Positions 1 through 11,200 are shown, counted from the first letter of the stretch. The stretch: DNA of 14,929 nucleotides from Hepatocystis sp. ex Piliocolobus tephrosceles (GCA_902459845.2 CABPSV020000498.1:1-14929); one strand, 5' to 3'. A program made the numbers and translations. The notes: generated from the sequence alone by a model not told the origin.

Positions 1-352
1 TTGTTTGTTCATTTATTTATTTTTTTTTTATTTTATTTTTTTTTTTTTTTCTGACCGTGTTAATATTTATAATTTAATTTTTTTTTTTATTGTCAAATGT
101 TATTGATTTTCGAAAATTTAAAAAGCTAATGAAAGTGGAAAAAAAAAAGTACAAAAAAAGGTAAAAACAAATATGATAAAAACAAATACAAAAAAAAAGG
201 TAAAAACAAGTTGGAAAAAAAAAAATAAACTCCAAAGTAGTAAATTAAACACACAAAAAATAAAAAAAACGGACAAATAAGTGATAAGCAAATGATAAGT
301 GAGTGATAAGCGAGGCGTGTAACGATGTGGCTATCCTCACTCCTCCTCTTTT

Positions 353-387
<35 letters not shown>

Positions 388-455
388 CTCTGTTATTTTC
401 TCAATTTTTACACAATTTATTTTCTATCTCTATTTCTCCCTTCACTCCTTCCCAC
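1..455. other. 3' flank of the MCM9 gene, no gene seen
   Basis: This is gene-free AT-rich DNA downstream of the minus-strand MCM9 stop codon. It holds poly-T runs near 22-50 and 350-384 and imperfect A-rich repeats built on ggtaaaaacaa (about 120-215). A short, less AT-biased patch at about 281-345 repeats gtgataag three times. I see no open reading frame with protein-like composition and no RNA gene. It probably carries the MCM9 3' UTR and polyadenylation signals, but I cannot place them. Confidence 0.6.
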
Positions 456-2343
456 TTATGCCACTTTATGAATAACCCCGTCGTACTCTTCCAACTTTAA
501 TCTGTTCAAAATAACACCTTTAAATAGCCTGAACAAATGCGGAATAAATAAAACGTCATCCAAAGAATAAGACGTATCATTAAAGTTATTATGCATATTA
601 ATAAGTTCATACAAATTATCTATTAATCCTGTTCTAGCAATAAAAACATTATTATTTGGACTGGATTTTAAAGCAATTTTATATCCACGTAATCCTAGCT
701 CTGTTAATAAAATAACATTTATAACATCGTCAGCATAAACAATATTATTATGTACTAACTTGGCATGTGCTTCACTAAGTCTTATTAAACTTTCTAAAGT
801 TCTAATAGTTGCTCCACTATTTTGTTCATTATGACTTCTTAAATTAGAATAATATGTTATTAAAACAAGTTTTGCACTTTTATTAAAAGTTGGATCTAAA
901 TTATTTTTTAAATAATAAATATATTCTTTTATTCTTTCACTTGACCATAGAATATGACCATTTTTATTTTCACCTAATAGTAATGTCTGTAATAGAGGCG
1001 ATAGTTGTTCTTTATTTGATCCATCAGGTGAGCAATCGCCACCATCACCACTTGCACCACTACCACTGTCACCACCACCACTGTCACCACCACCACTGTC
1101 ACCACCACCACTTGCACCACTACCACTTGCACCACTACCACTGTCACCACCACCACTGTTACCACCACCACTGTTACCACCACCACTGTTACCACCACCA
1201 CTATTTACAGGTGTTAAAAATTCTGTTTTTTCTATGATCATCCCTTCCTCTTTACTATGTCTTGATACATTTGTTAAATTATCTACACTTGTATCACTTA
1301 CATTACTACTCATTCTATTTGAAAATGAAAATTGCGAAGTATTTTTTCTAATATGGTCATCTATTTTGTTTATACCATCATTTTTAGTTTTTTTAAACAA
1401 ATTATTTTTTTTATTACAATTAGAAAATATATTATAACAAACTTGATCATTTTTTTCTTCATTTTTTTCATTTGTATCTAAAGTTAAAACATAATCAGCA
1501 ATTTTTCCATCTATATCTTTATTATCTTCTGTAATAATAACTAAATCAAATCTACTCAATAAAGCATAAGAAAGATTAATTATAAATATTTTTGTATTAC
1601 TATTTGTTATTGTTTTATTTATAGTTTTATGTAATTCAAAATTAGATGCTCCTATTATTGTGCATCTACAATTTAATTTATCTACAATTCCACCTTTTGC
1701 TACAGATATAGTTAATTGTTCCATAGCTTCATGTATTGCATTTTTGTTTTCATTTTTCATAAGACAGAATTCATCAATACAACAAACACCATTATCAGCT
1801 AAAACTAAAGCACCACTTTCTAACATAAAATTATTCCCCTCTTTTATTGCAGCACAAGTTAAACCAGCAGTTGTACAAAACATACCTGATACGTTCATAC
1901 AATTATTACTTATTTTATTTACCTCTTTTAATAATTGAGATTTACCAGTACCAGGATCTCCAACAAGTAATAAATGACAGAGAGTTCTTTTATGACAATT
2001 GTTATCTACTAATGGAGGTTTTGACTGTCTTTTGTTTTTATCCCCATTTAATCGGTGTTTTCTTTTGTCATTGTTTTTATCCCCATTTAATCGGTGTTTT
2101 TTTTTTTCATATATTTTTTTATTATTTTTTCTTTCGGTAATACTTATATCTATATGTGTCCTTTTATGTTTGTACTTTTTTTTTTCATTTAATGGGTGTT
2201 TTTTTATGTTCTGTTTGGTTTTTTTTTCTATGCCCTGTTGTCTTTCACATTCTTCCGACCCATCTGACCTGTTACTACCATAATCACTATTTTCCCTTCC
2301 TCCTAAAAAAGAACTATCCGTTTTATTATTGTTATTATTATTA

Positions 2344-2416
<73 letters not shown>

Positions 2417-2491
2417 TACTATTACTATTATTACTATTATTATTATTATTATTATTACTACTACTACTACTATTATTATTATTATTATTAT

Positions 2492-2526
<35 letters not shown>

Positions 2527-4409
2527 TTATTATTATTGTTCATATATTTTCCCCACATATTATTTTCACTATAAAAAGAATCATTTTCGGATATTTTATT
2601 TCCACCAATTAATACAAGTAATACACCTAATTTTGACAACTTACAATTATACAAATTAGGACATATACTTTCACATAAATATTTTTTTCCTTCCATTATA
2701 TTATCTTTAAATGCAAACCAATATTTTTCAAAAATATTCATTTCATTTTGTAAATAATTATTAATATCATTTATAGATATTATATTTTGTTGATATACGT
2801 TATTATCATTTTTAAATTTAAAACTTGTATTGTAAATATTATTAATTGTTTGTTCTTTATTTGGTACCAAATTTTCTATTATTGTGTTATTTGTTGTAAT
2901 AGTAGTACTATCACCTGTTTTTACAGTATTAGTTACACCTATAGAAAGTTTTTTGTCTAATATATTTTGAACATTTTTAGAAAAATCATCATTTAATAGT
3001 AATTGTTTATATTTTAAAATATTAATATCTTTTACTTCTATATGATTAGCCTCAATAAATAATTCAGAATCACAACGAATATCTTTATATAATCTTTTCC
3101 ACCTTCTTAATAAAATTCCACTTATAAGAACTTTTTTACCAGGATAATATACTCCAGCTAAATTTTCCAATAATACTACAGTAAGTGAATAAGGTATATT
3201 ATTTTTTTTTGCTTCTTTTATTTTTATTTCTTGGTAATCTACACGTTCTACTTCAGCTTCTAACAATTCGAAATTTTTACCATTACATGGTTTTTTATTT
3301 GTTATAATATTTTTTCTACGTATATTAATATTAGATCCGTTCGCTTTTATTATATTACTACTACTACTATTCATACTAATTTGATCATTAACTCTTTTTT
3401 TATTATTATATACGTTATTATTTTTTTTACCATCAGTTATATATATATTATTGTTATGTGTTATACCGTCACTCATTTTTATTATCTTTATTATATCTTT
3501 ATTACTATTTTCACCTAAATGTACATTATTATTGTCAATGATTAAACAAGGACATTTAACCAATGCTTGTGTATTATAATATAATTCAGCTACAGCTTTT
3601 TTTTTTATTATATTATCGCATTTTGTACACCTATATTTTTTATATTCTTCTAAAACTTTTTTTTCACCTACTCTTGTTATTATACCTTCTACACTTATGA
3701 ATTTTCCGATATGTTTACTTTCTATATTATGTATACTGTTTATATGAATATCATTTAAAAATGGAATATTTATTATTCTACATTTTATTTTTATATTATA
3801 TTTCTCAAATAACATTCTTAAACAATTATTTATTTTTAATTTTACATTTATGTTTTTTAAGAACGAGTATTTTATGTATGAAAATAAAATTCCTTTCATT
3901 AAACAAAAACTGTACGTATCTATTTCTTCTAGTACCCTTTTATCTTTGCAAAAGCTATAATCTATAAAATCGTTTAAAAGGGTGTTATTACTACTGTCAC
4001 TACTGTCATTACTGTCACTACTGTCACTTCTACTGGTATTACTACTGGTATTACTACTGCCATTACTACTACCATTACTACTGCCATTACTACTGCCATT
4101 ACTACTACCATTACTACTGCCATTACTACTGCCATTACTACTGCCATTACTACTTCCATTACTACCACTAATTTCGTATCCTCCCTCTCCTTTTTCTTTT
4201 TTTTCTTTTATATCTTCTTCAATACTTTTGTCATTGGATACATCTCTTTTTTCTTCTACATGTGTCTTTGCATTGTTATCAATACAATTACTATTAATCA
4301 ACATTTCATTATTCAGTTTTTCAATCGTTTTTTCTTCTTCATTATGGATACTACCAACTTTATAAAAAACATTATTATTATTATTTTTTTTTTTATTTAT
4401 TATTTTTAT

Positions 4410-4468
<59 letters not shown>

Positions 4469-4919
4469 TTTTTATTTCTTTTATTTCTTTACAACGAAGG
4501 AATTCAAAATAACAACTCAGAAAAATAAGTCTAAAGAAAAAGGGAAGAGTATAGTTATTAATAATGTCAATAAATTTATGAAAATTATTTTGTATATAAT
4601 ATATTAAATTATTTTTTCCATATTCTATAACATCATATAAATCAAAATAAAGATTATATATGTGTTCATTTGAATTTTTATTACAATTTTCTATGTTTAA
4701 AATTTCTATATCCTCTAGTTTTCTGATATAACCCAAAGCTATATTTTTTACTTGTTCATAATACTTACGGTTTTGTAAAAATAGTTTTATTAATAATTTA
4801 TTATAAAATTTCACATTTTTTATGCTTTCTTTTGTGTTGTTGAAGTTACTTTCTTCATCGCTATTGTCACCATAATCGGTGTCACTGAAAATACTGGATT
4901 CGGAACTAGAGTACGTCAT
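456..4919 (-). CDS. MCM9: MCM9-type MCM family DNA helicase
   Basis: Nuclear AAA+ helicase. In other eukaryotes MCM9 works with MCM8 in homologous recombination and crosslink repair; that role here is inferred. The 1487-aa protein has an N-terminal MCM domain with C431-x2-C434 and C456-P-C458 as likely zinc ligands, then an OB-fold stretch (RRWKRLYKDIRCDSEL) closely resembling human MCM9. AAA+ motifs: Walker A GDPGTGKS 987-994, Walker B CCIDEF with D1049, sensor-1 N1093, arginine finger SRFD 1122-1125 and sensor-2 R1373 in GATIR. GDPGTGKSQ, ALVLADNGVCCIDEF and TLESLIRLSEAHAKL favour MCM9 over MCM8 or MCM2-7. The first ATG is at 4919; an in-frame stretch extends upstream to 5036 but has no ATG. 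Low-complexity inserts expand it beyond human MCM9 (about 1143 aa), and the long C-terminal tail of vertebrate MCM9 is absent. An unlikely alternative is an intron over the poly-Lys region, from a GTAAAG at 4492. Confidence 0.93.
1035..1205 (-). repeat. Gly-Ser 15-bp coding repeat in MCM9
   Basis: About eleven 15-bp units encode NSGGG, DSGGG, DSGSG and ASGSG pentapeptides (residues 1239-1295). The array lies in the AAA+ region after the arginine finger (1122-1125) and before the lid helices that carry sensor-2 R1373. It is unusually Gly-rich and GC-rich for this genome and looks like a flexible linker. Copy number is probably variable between isolates. Confidence 0.9.
2029..2106 (-). repeat. 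39-bp tandem repeat encoding KHRLNGDKN in MCM9
   Basis: Two 39-bp copies encode the basic 13-residue unit containing KHRLNGDKN. A degenerate third copy reading KHPLNEKKK lies about 100 bp away at roughly 2184-2205. The segment is Lys/Arg-rich, sits just before Walker A, and could act as a nuclear signal or a DNA-contacting loop; neither is shown. Confidence 0.8.
2325..2540 (-). repeat. Asn/Ser homopolymer tract in MCM9
   Basis: A run of AAT/AAC and AGT codons encodes 72 residues of only Asn and Ser (residues 794-865). It lies between the helix ending LGVLLVLIGGN and the Walker A strand, a surface loop in MCM proteins, so it probably does not disrupt the fold. Asn tracts of this type are typical of P. 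falciparum. The same DNA read on the plus strand gives meaningless poly-Leu and poly-Tyr frames. Confidence 0.95.
4029..4160 (-). repeat. NGSS 12-bp coding repeat in MCM9
   Basis: Eleven 12-bp units encode nine NGSS followed by NTSS and NTSR (residues 254-297), continuing into a Ser/Asp-rich stretch. It forms part of a large insert between the N-terminal helical segment and the zinc-binding/OB region. Confidence 0.9.
4412..4466 (-). repeat. 55-nt coding poly(A) tract (poly-Lys) in MCM9
   Basis: An uninterrupted run of 55 T on the plus strand is read as poly(A) in the MCM9 coding strand. It encodes 18 consecutive Lys (residues 152-169), then IIKII and more Lys/Asn. The frame stays open across it. 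Sequencing length errors are likely in such a tract, so the frame here deserves care. Confidence 0.9.
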
Positions 4920-5010
4920 ACGTATATATATATATATATATATACTTTTTTCTAAACTGTTAATCAAATAAGAACAAAATTTATACTTAAAATGTCTTTT
5001 ATAATTTGTA

Positions 5011-5106
5011 ACATTTCGAAAATTGGAACATTTCAAAATTTATAACATTTCAAAAATTGTAACATTTCAAAAATTGTAACATTTCAAAAATTGTAACATT
5101 TCAAAG
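5011..5106. repeat. 17-bp tandem repeat upstream of MCM9
   Basis: About 5.6 copies of acatttcaaaaattgta. Copies 3-5 (5045-5095) are identical; copies 1-2 (5011-5044) are diverged and the sixth is partial. It begins 92 bp upstream of the MCM9 ATG, so it is probably in the 5' UTR or core promoter. Confidence 0.9.
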
Positions 5107-6089
5107 TTTTATGTTATTAAAATAGGAAACAAGAAAATTCTAAAAGGGTAAATATAAATAAAATAACATATAAAAGGTTTAAACAAAAAGAGAAAAGCAA
5201 CACATAATTACTTACAACGTTTACAATGTGCAACATATAATGTTAAGCAATTGTGTGGTAAAAAAATGAATGTTACTATTTAATATATATATATATATAT
5301 ATATTTTTTTTTTTCTAATGACAAGTGTTTACTATTTAATAAGGAAAAACAGATATATCTACAAATAATATATGTAATTTTTTATTGACATAATTTATTA
5401 AAAATGATCAATTTAAAATGGCTATTTACAAATTTGATAATGTTTTAAAAAAAAAAAAAAAGAGCCAAAAATAATCTTGTTTTATAAATATAAAAATGTG
5501 TTTTTAACAATGTATATATAAATGTATATTTTTTTTTTCTGACAAGTTCATATTGTTCCAACCATTACCTTTACATAAATGAATATATATATATGTACCT
5601 GTAAACATTTCATAATTTTCTCATTTTTTTTTTTTTTTTTTTTTTCTTTTTTAGAATAAAAAATTATGAACTATTCAGGTAAAGATGTACACCAGCGTAG
5701 CGCTTTTTTTATTTTTGCTACTATAAAAAAAGTAAAAATTGAATTTTTTTGACAAAAGTTATGTACAACCTTTTATTTCTTTTTTTATGAACAAGTCAAA
5801 AAAAAAAAAAAAAAAAAAAAAACACATATATGTATAGCTAGATTTTAAATGAATATGTAAATAGCTTTTAAAAATAAGCAAGCTATATATATATATATAT
5901 ATATATATAAATATACATATATTTTCGTAAACATATATACATTTTTTCTTTCACTTCAATATTCACATTGGTAATCTTTTTTTATTTTTTATGTTATACC
6001 ATTTTGTACAATTTTGCCGTTAATTTAAAAAAATTGTTTTCATCCATTTTTCACAATTTTTCCTTTCCTGTTTGTTACAATCTTGCCTT

Positions 6090-6131
<42 letters not shown>

Positions 6132-6534
6132 TTTTGCCATTCGTTTATTTAAATTTTTATTATTCACGTTTGTTCTATTTTTATTTTTTTTTTATTTTTT
6201 TTTTTTTTTGAAATTCATAAAATTATATTAAGTTCAATATTTTTTTTTAGAATATACATGATAGTACATTTGTGCATAAAAGCTTAAAAAAGAAATTTTA
6301 TGTGTTGTACAAAATATCACAATGTCTATGTATATATTATATATGTGTACATAAACATACATTAGTATCCATATGTATGCGCTAATATAATATATAATTA
6401 AATAACTGAATGTGTGTGTGTGCTTTTTTATCTTTTCCCCCCATCTTTGTTATCAACAAGTTTCAACAAGTTTATATTTATTCCTTACTGTTTATATATT
6501 TATATATATCACAAGAATAGTGACATTGTAAACG

Positions 6535-6565
<31 letters not shown>

Positions 6566-7284
6566 AAAGAATTTTTGTTTTTATACTTTTTATATATAAG
6601 AATAGTAAAGCATCTTGAGAATGTAACGTCGATTAAGACATTTCAGATTTAAACAGCTATTATTTGATATGTTATATATATATATACGTATGTATGTTTC
6701 TGTTTCATGAATTAGTATTGTATTAAAAAAACAATTGAAAACTTTATGGGTTTCTGTTGTTAAATTATTATTTTTATGTACAAAGTTGCATACATGTGCT
6801 TTTCTTGTAAAACAAAAATAATAAATATGTACATATATATAGATATATATAGATATGTGTGAATACGTTGCATATATATGCCTGTATACATATTTTTGTT
6901 CGTACATATCAGTCAGAATTGTGTAACCCCCAACCCCCTGCAAAAATATTGGAGTATTTAATAACATATTTTTAATGCGATGTAATTTTTTTAGCTTACC
7001 ATAAAAAAAAAAAAATAATAATAATAATAATAATAATACCATATATTATATGGATGTTATTAAATATTAATTACGACGGATTTTTGTGAATAAATTGTAT
7101 GTGATAAGATGTTTAAATAAATACATAAACAAATGTTCAGACGAATGTATAGATGTGTATATGCGTATATACATATTTTATGTTAAATTAGTATTATTTA
7201 TTATTTTTAATTTTTATACGTAACTTTAGAACTTTTTCACAGTTTAATAATTACGTATATTTTTAATGTATACATGTGCGTGTA

Positions 7285-7374
7285 CATATGTCTGTACATG
7301 CTCATATGTCTGTACATGCTCATATGTCTGTACATGCTCATATGTCTGTACATGCTCATATGTCTGTACATGCA
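7285..7374. repeat. 18-bp tandem repeat upstream of HAT1
   Basis: Five head-to-tail copies of catatgtctgtacatgct, the last differing only in its final base, with diverged partial copies on both sides. Each unit contains the palindromes CATATG and TGTACA. The array ends 334 bp before the HAT1 ATG, within the likely promoter or 5' UTR. Confidence 0.9.
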
Positions 7375-7476
7375 CATATGTATGTTTATATATCTACGTT
7401 TGTATTTGTGCCGTATCTTTTTTTTAAATATAATACAACAACACCATCACATTTTGTCAGATTTGCGCTCAGATAA

Positions 7477-7501
7477 TATATATATATATATATATATATA
7501 T
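7477..7501. repeat. (TA)n microsatellite upstream of HAT1
   Basis: A near-perfect TA dinucleotide run about 25 bp long. Similar runs occur at about 4923-4945, 5283-5304, 5884-5910, 8070-8095, 13100-13130 and 13277-13300, and are ordinary for this genome. Confidence 0.85.
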
Positions 7502-7708
7502 TGCTAAGAAATAACTTTTTTTTGAATTTTTTATTTTTTTTTGGTTTATACATAAAAAAAAAAAAAAACAAGAATAATAAAAGAGAAAATACAAAAATAT
7601 AATAAAATAGAATAGATACAAAAGCTTTTTTTTTTATAAATACATATAAATTGCTCAAACAAGTGCTTGCGGGACACATCCACATGCTTACATATAAGTA
7701 AAATAAAA

Positions 7709-8073
7709 ATGAAGAATAAGAAGCGTGCTAGTACAAAAGACGATATAACCATGGATAAGGAATGTTCCTATATATACAGGAACTATTACAAATACATAAG
7801 AAATGGTAAATCAGAATTACCTAGACTATCGCTTGACCTTTTCCCTTCTATTAATACCTACACTTCTATACCCAAATTAAATGCCATAGACTCGATTAAA
7901 TTTCATCCTTGTATTTCTAGATCGGATTATTTTAATAGTAATAATTCTTATAAGCCACTATTTACGCACCACTTTTTTACCGATAGTGAACAGGTACTTT
8001 TTACTCTATTCTTTTCCATTCTTTTCCATTCTTTTCTATTATTTTCTATTATTTTCTATTATTTTCTATTATA

Positions 8074-8113
<40 letters not shown>

Positions 8114-8164
8114 TAAACTGATACGTTTGCATTACTCATGTGTCATTATTTGTACATTTATATA

Positions 8165-8207
<43 letters not shown>

Positions 8208-11200
8208 AATAAAGGGTGTATATAAACACGTATGTGTTTAATATGCGCATGTATTACTAATTGCTAAAATAACAAGCTGGATAAAAAAAGAATATAAGCC
8301 TGAATAATTATTATATAAATTTTTTTTTTTATTTTATTTTTTTTTTTATTTATTTCTCTTAACATGTTCATACATTTTATCTATTTTTACAGATATTAGG
8401 ATTCGACTCACTAAAAATTGATTTTTATTACACATGTGACACATATGATGTGTTTATGAAAATAAGAGGAAAAATAATTGATCAATATGAAAATGCTAAT
8501 TATGTCATGCTAATGCTTTTGCAGAATTTGTATTTGACTACACCTTATCCTAGTGGTTTTATTGAAACAGAGAAGAAATTTTTAAAAATCCTCGAAAGTA
8601 ATGAAAAGAAAAAGCAATTGTTAAAACATGGTATAAATGGGATAAGTAGTAGGAATAGAAAAAGTAATGACAGTTTTAACACTTTGAATAAATTATACAA
8701 ACCTCCTGGTTTTATTATATATGAAAAAAAAATCAGTGAAGATATGTATTTACAAATAAGAAAGTGTGGTTTTTCATCTGAATATTTTAAAAACAATAAT
8801 GACAGTAATGAAGAGGAGATGAATGAAAGTGATAGAAGTTCATTAGAAGTAACAGAAGAATCGGGAGAAGATGAAATCATAAATGGTGACGTAAATGGAG
8901 ACGTAAATGGAGACGTAAATGGAGACGTAAATGGAGACGTAAATGGAGATGTAAGTGGTGACGCAAATGGTGACGTAAATGGAGTTGTAAATGGAGTTGT
9001 AAATGGAGTTGTAAACGAAAACGGAAACGAAGAAATATCAAGTAATGTAATTTGTAATAAAATTAAAAATCTGAATAAAACAAAAAATAAGAAAGGTACG
9101 ATAAAAAAGGAGATTGATACAAAGGAAAAAAATATAAATAATCGTTTTAAAAAGAAAGTTGGTCATGTTATAGATACTGATTGTGTTAGTGGTAATATTA
9201 GTAATGGAACTAATAATAGTAATTCTGTCTTACATACTAGTACAAACATTTTATATGAATGTGATAAGAGAAGAAGTAATAGAAAAGGAGTTATTAAGGC
9301 CATTAATAAGAATAATGGTATTTGTAAAGATAAAGTAACAAAGAAAAAAAACGAAAATCTAGGAATGGTAAAAAAAGTTGAAACTAGAGGAAGAAAAAAA
9401 AAAAGCGAAACTATAGGAATAAAAAAAAAAATAGAATCTAGAAGAGGGAGAAAAAAAACAGAAACTATAAGAGGAAGAAGACCAAAAAAAATTGAAAACA
9501 CTGTATTGCTAAACAGCGATGAAGATATAGAAGAAGAAAAAAGAAAAACAAAAAAAAACTTGAAAAAGGAGAAAGTTGAAAATGGTAATAACAGTAACAG
9601 TGTAAACAACAGTAACAGTGTAAACAACAGTAACAGTGTAAACAACAGTAACAGCATAAACAACAGTAACAGCATAAACAATAGTAACAGCGTAAACGAT
9701 AGTAACATCGTAAACAACAGTAACAGCATCGATAACAGCAACAACAGTAATAGCATAAACAACAGTAACAGCATAAACAATAGTAACAGCGTAAACGATA
9801 GTAACATCGTAAACAACAGTAACAGCATCGATAACAGCAACAACTGTAATAGCATACCGTTATATACAAAAGAATTAAAAACAAATTGTGTTAAAATTGT
9901 AACTGAGTCGGATATGCTTTTATTATATAAAGATTATTTGAAAGATATAGCAAAAGAAATAAAAAAAAAAAAAAAAAAAAACAAGGATATGCAATATAAT
10001 ATGAAAAACGGTACAAATGGAGTAATGGGTGATATAATCAGTGGTAAACTAACAAAGTATATATGTAAAGAAAATAATACGCCAAACACGGTAAATACGG
10101 TAAATACGGTAAATACGATAAATACGGTAAATACGGTAAATACGGTAAATACGGTAAATATAGTAAATACGGTAAATACGCCAAACACGGTAAATAATTT
10201 AAAAAACACAGAAAATGGTCATTATTGTTCTGAACTAGGGGCTAAAATTGAGGTTATAATGAGAGAGGATGTTGTAGAAAAAAATAAACATTTTTCTTAT
10301 GTTAATAATTATAGTAATGATTATAATATAAAAACTAATTTCGAACTGTTTCATAGGAAAGTGGAATGGTTTTATCACTGGTTCATTGAAAGTGCTTCGA
10401 ACATCGAGTATGACCACCGATGGAGTATAATATTACCTTATATTGTTTTAAAATATGATGATAATAGTATAATTAATCATAATATTTTTATGAAAAAACT
10501 AAATAAAGAGTATATAAAAAAAGAAACATATCCAACAGCCGTTTCAACGATAACATCAATAAAATTAGAAACAAAAACTGGTGAAGAAGAAATAAAAACT
10601 GGTGAAGAAGAAATAAAAACTGGTAAAGAAGGAACAGAAACTGGTGAAGAAGAAATAAAAAGTGGTAAAGAAGAAATAAAAAGTGGTAAAGAAGAAATAA
10701 AAAGTGGTAAAGAAGGAACAGAAACTGGTAAAGAAGGAACAAAAAATTGTGAAGAAAATAGTAAAGAAGAAAGTGTTATATGTGAGAAGTTAAATGGTGA
10801 AATAAACAATACGCATGATAATTGTCAAAGTAATAAAAAACGAAAAGTTATTGTAGAAATGAATGGTTTTAACAATGAAGGGGTACAAAATGGAGAAAAT
10901 GGAGAAGAGATAGAAGAAGAAAACACTGTTAAAAAGGAAGATAATAATAAGGATAAAACAATTAAAGAATTGTCAAGTTTTAATGAATATGTACTAACTA
11001 AAGAAGTTGTTGCACAAGCTATTGAAAACACTTTGAATATGAAAGAAAATAAAAAAGAAGAAGAATATTATTCTTTTCATAAAGATCATGCTGTTGTTTA
11101 TTTGTGTTCAAGTTTGTTGGACTCTGATGTAAAAGAAAGATGTGAAAATGAAAGAGGTGATGTAAATGGAAATGTAAGTGACAATGTAAATGACAATGTA

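Larger units (their letters stand above)
4920..7708. other. divergent spacer between MCM9 and HAT1, no gene seen
   Basis: This 2.8-kb region separates two genes transcribed away from each other and must contain both promoters and 5' UTRs. It consists of poly-T/poly-A tracts (for example 5435-5461, 5798-5821, 6090-6127, 6539-6562) and (TA)n runs (about 4923-4945, 5283-5304, 5884-5910, 7477-7501), plus the minisatellites listed separately. Open frames present are built of Phe, Tyr, Ile and Leu from these tracts and have no protein-like composition. I see no tRNA or other structured RNA. Promoter elements cannot be placed by eye. Confidence 0.7.

Noticed and set aside
890..1237. Plus-strand His-rich frame that looks metal-binding
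   Set aside because: It is the antisense of the Gly-Ser pentad repeat and continues over conserved MCM9 lid coding sequence; the MCM9 strand is strongly supported by motifs.
2156..2659. Plus-strand open frames of poly-Tyr or poly-Leu over the MCM9 gene
   Set aside because: They are antisense reads of the Asn/Ser codon run in MCM9 and have no protein-like composition.
4360..4492. Intron over the poly-Lys region of MCM9
   Set aside because: A GTAAAG at 4492 could be a donor, but the frame stays open across the region. The sense strand is poly-A rather than the pyrimidine tract expected before an acceptor. Kept as coding.
5645..5680. Possible tiny 5' exon: a ttttag acceptor followed by a short ATG segment and a CAG|GTAAAG donor
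   Set aside because: The 24-nt segment has plausible ends, but such signals arise often in this DNA. No coding link to MCM9 or HAT1 can be shown; RNA reads at 5654/5679 would decide it.
5695..5722. Small hairpin (GTAGC...GCTAC) as a structured RNA
   Set aside because: The stem is only five pairs with a U-rich loop; no flanking snoRNA boxes or conserved core were found.
6590..7042. Minus-strand 150-codon open frame in the divergent spacer
   Set aside because: It starts in an AAT microsatellite, is dominated by Ile/Tyr/Asn from TA-rich DNA, and shows no domain or conserved motif. It is the longest frame in the spacer but is most likely chance.
9163..9884. Minus-strand Leu-rich and Cys/Tyr-rich frames within HAT1
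   Set aside because: They are mirror reads of AAC/AGT-rich repeats in the HAT1 coding strand.
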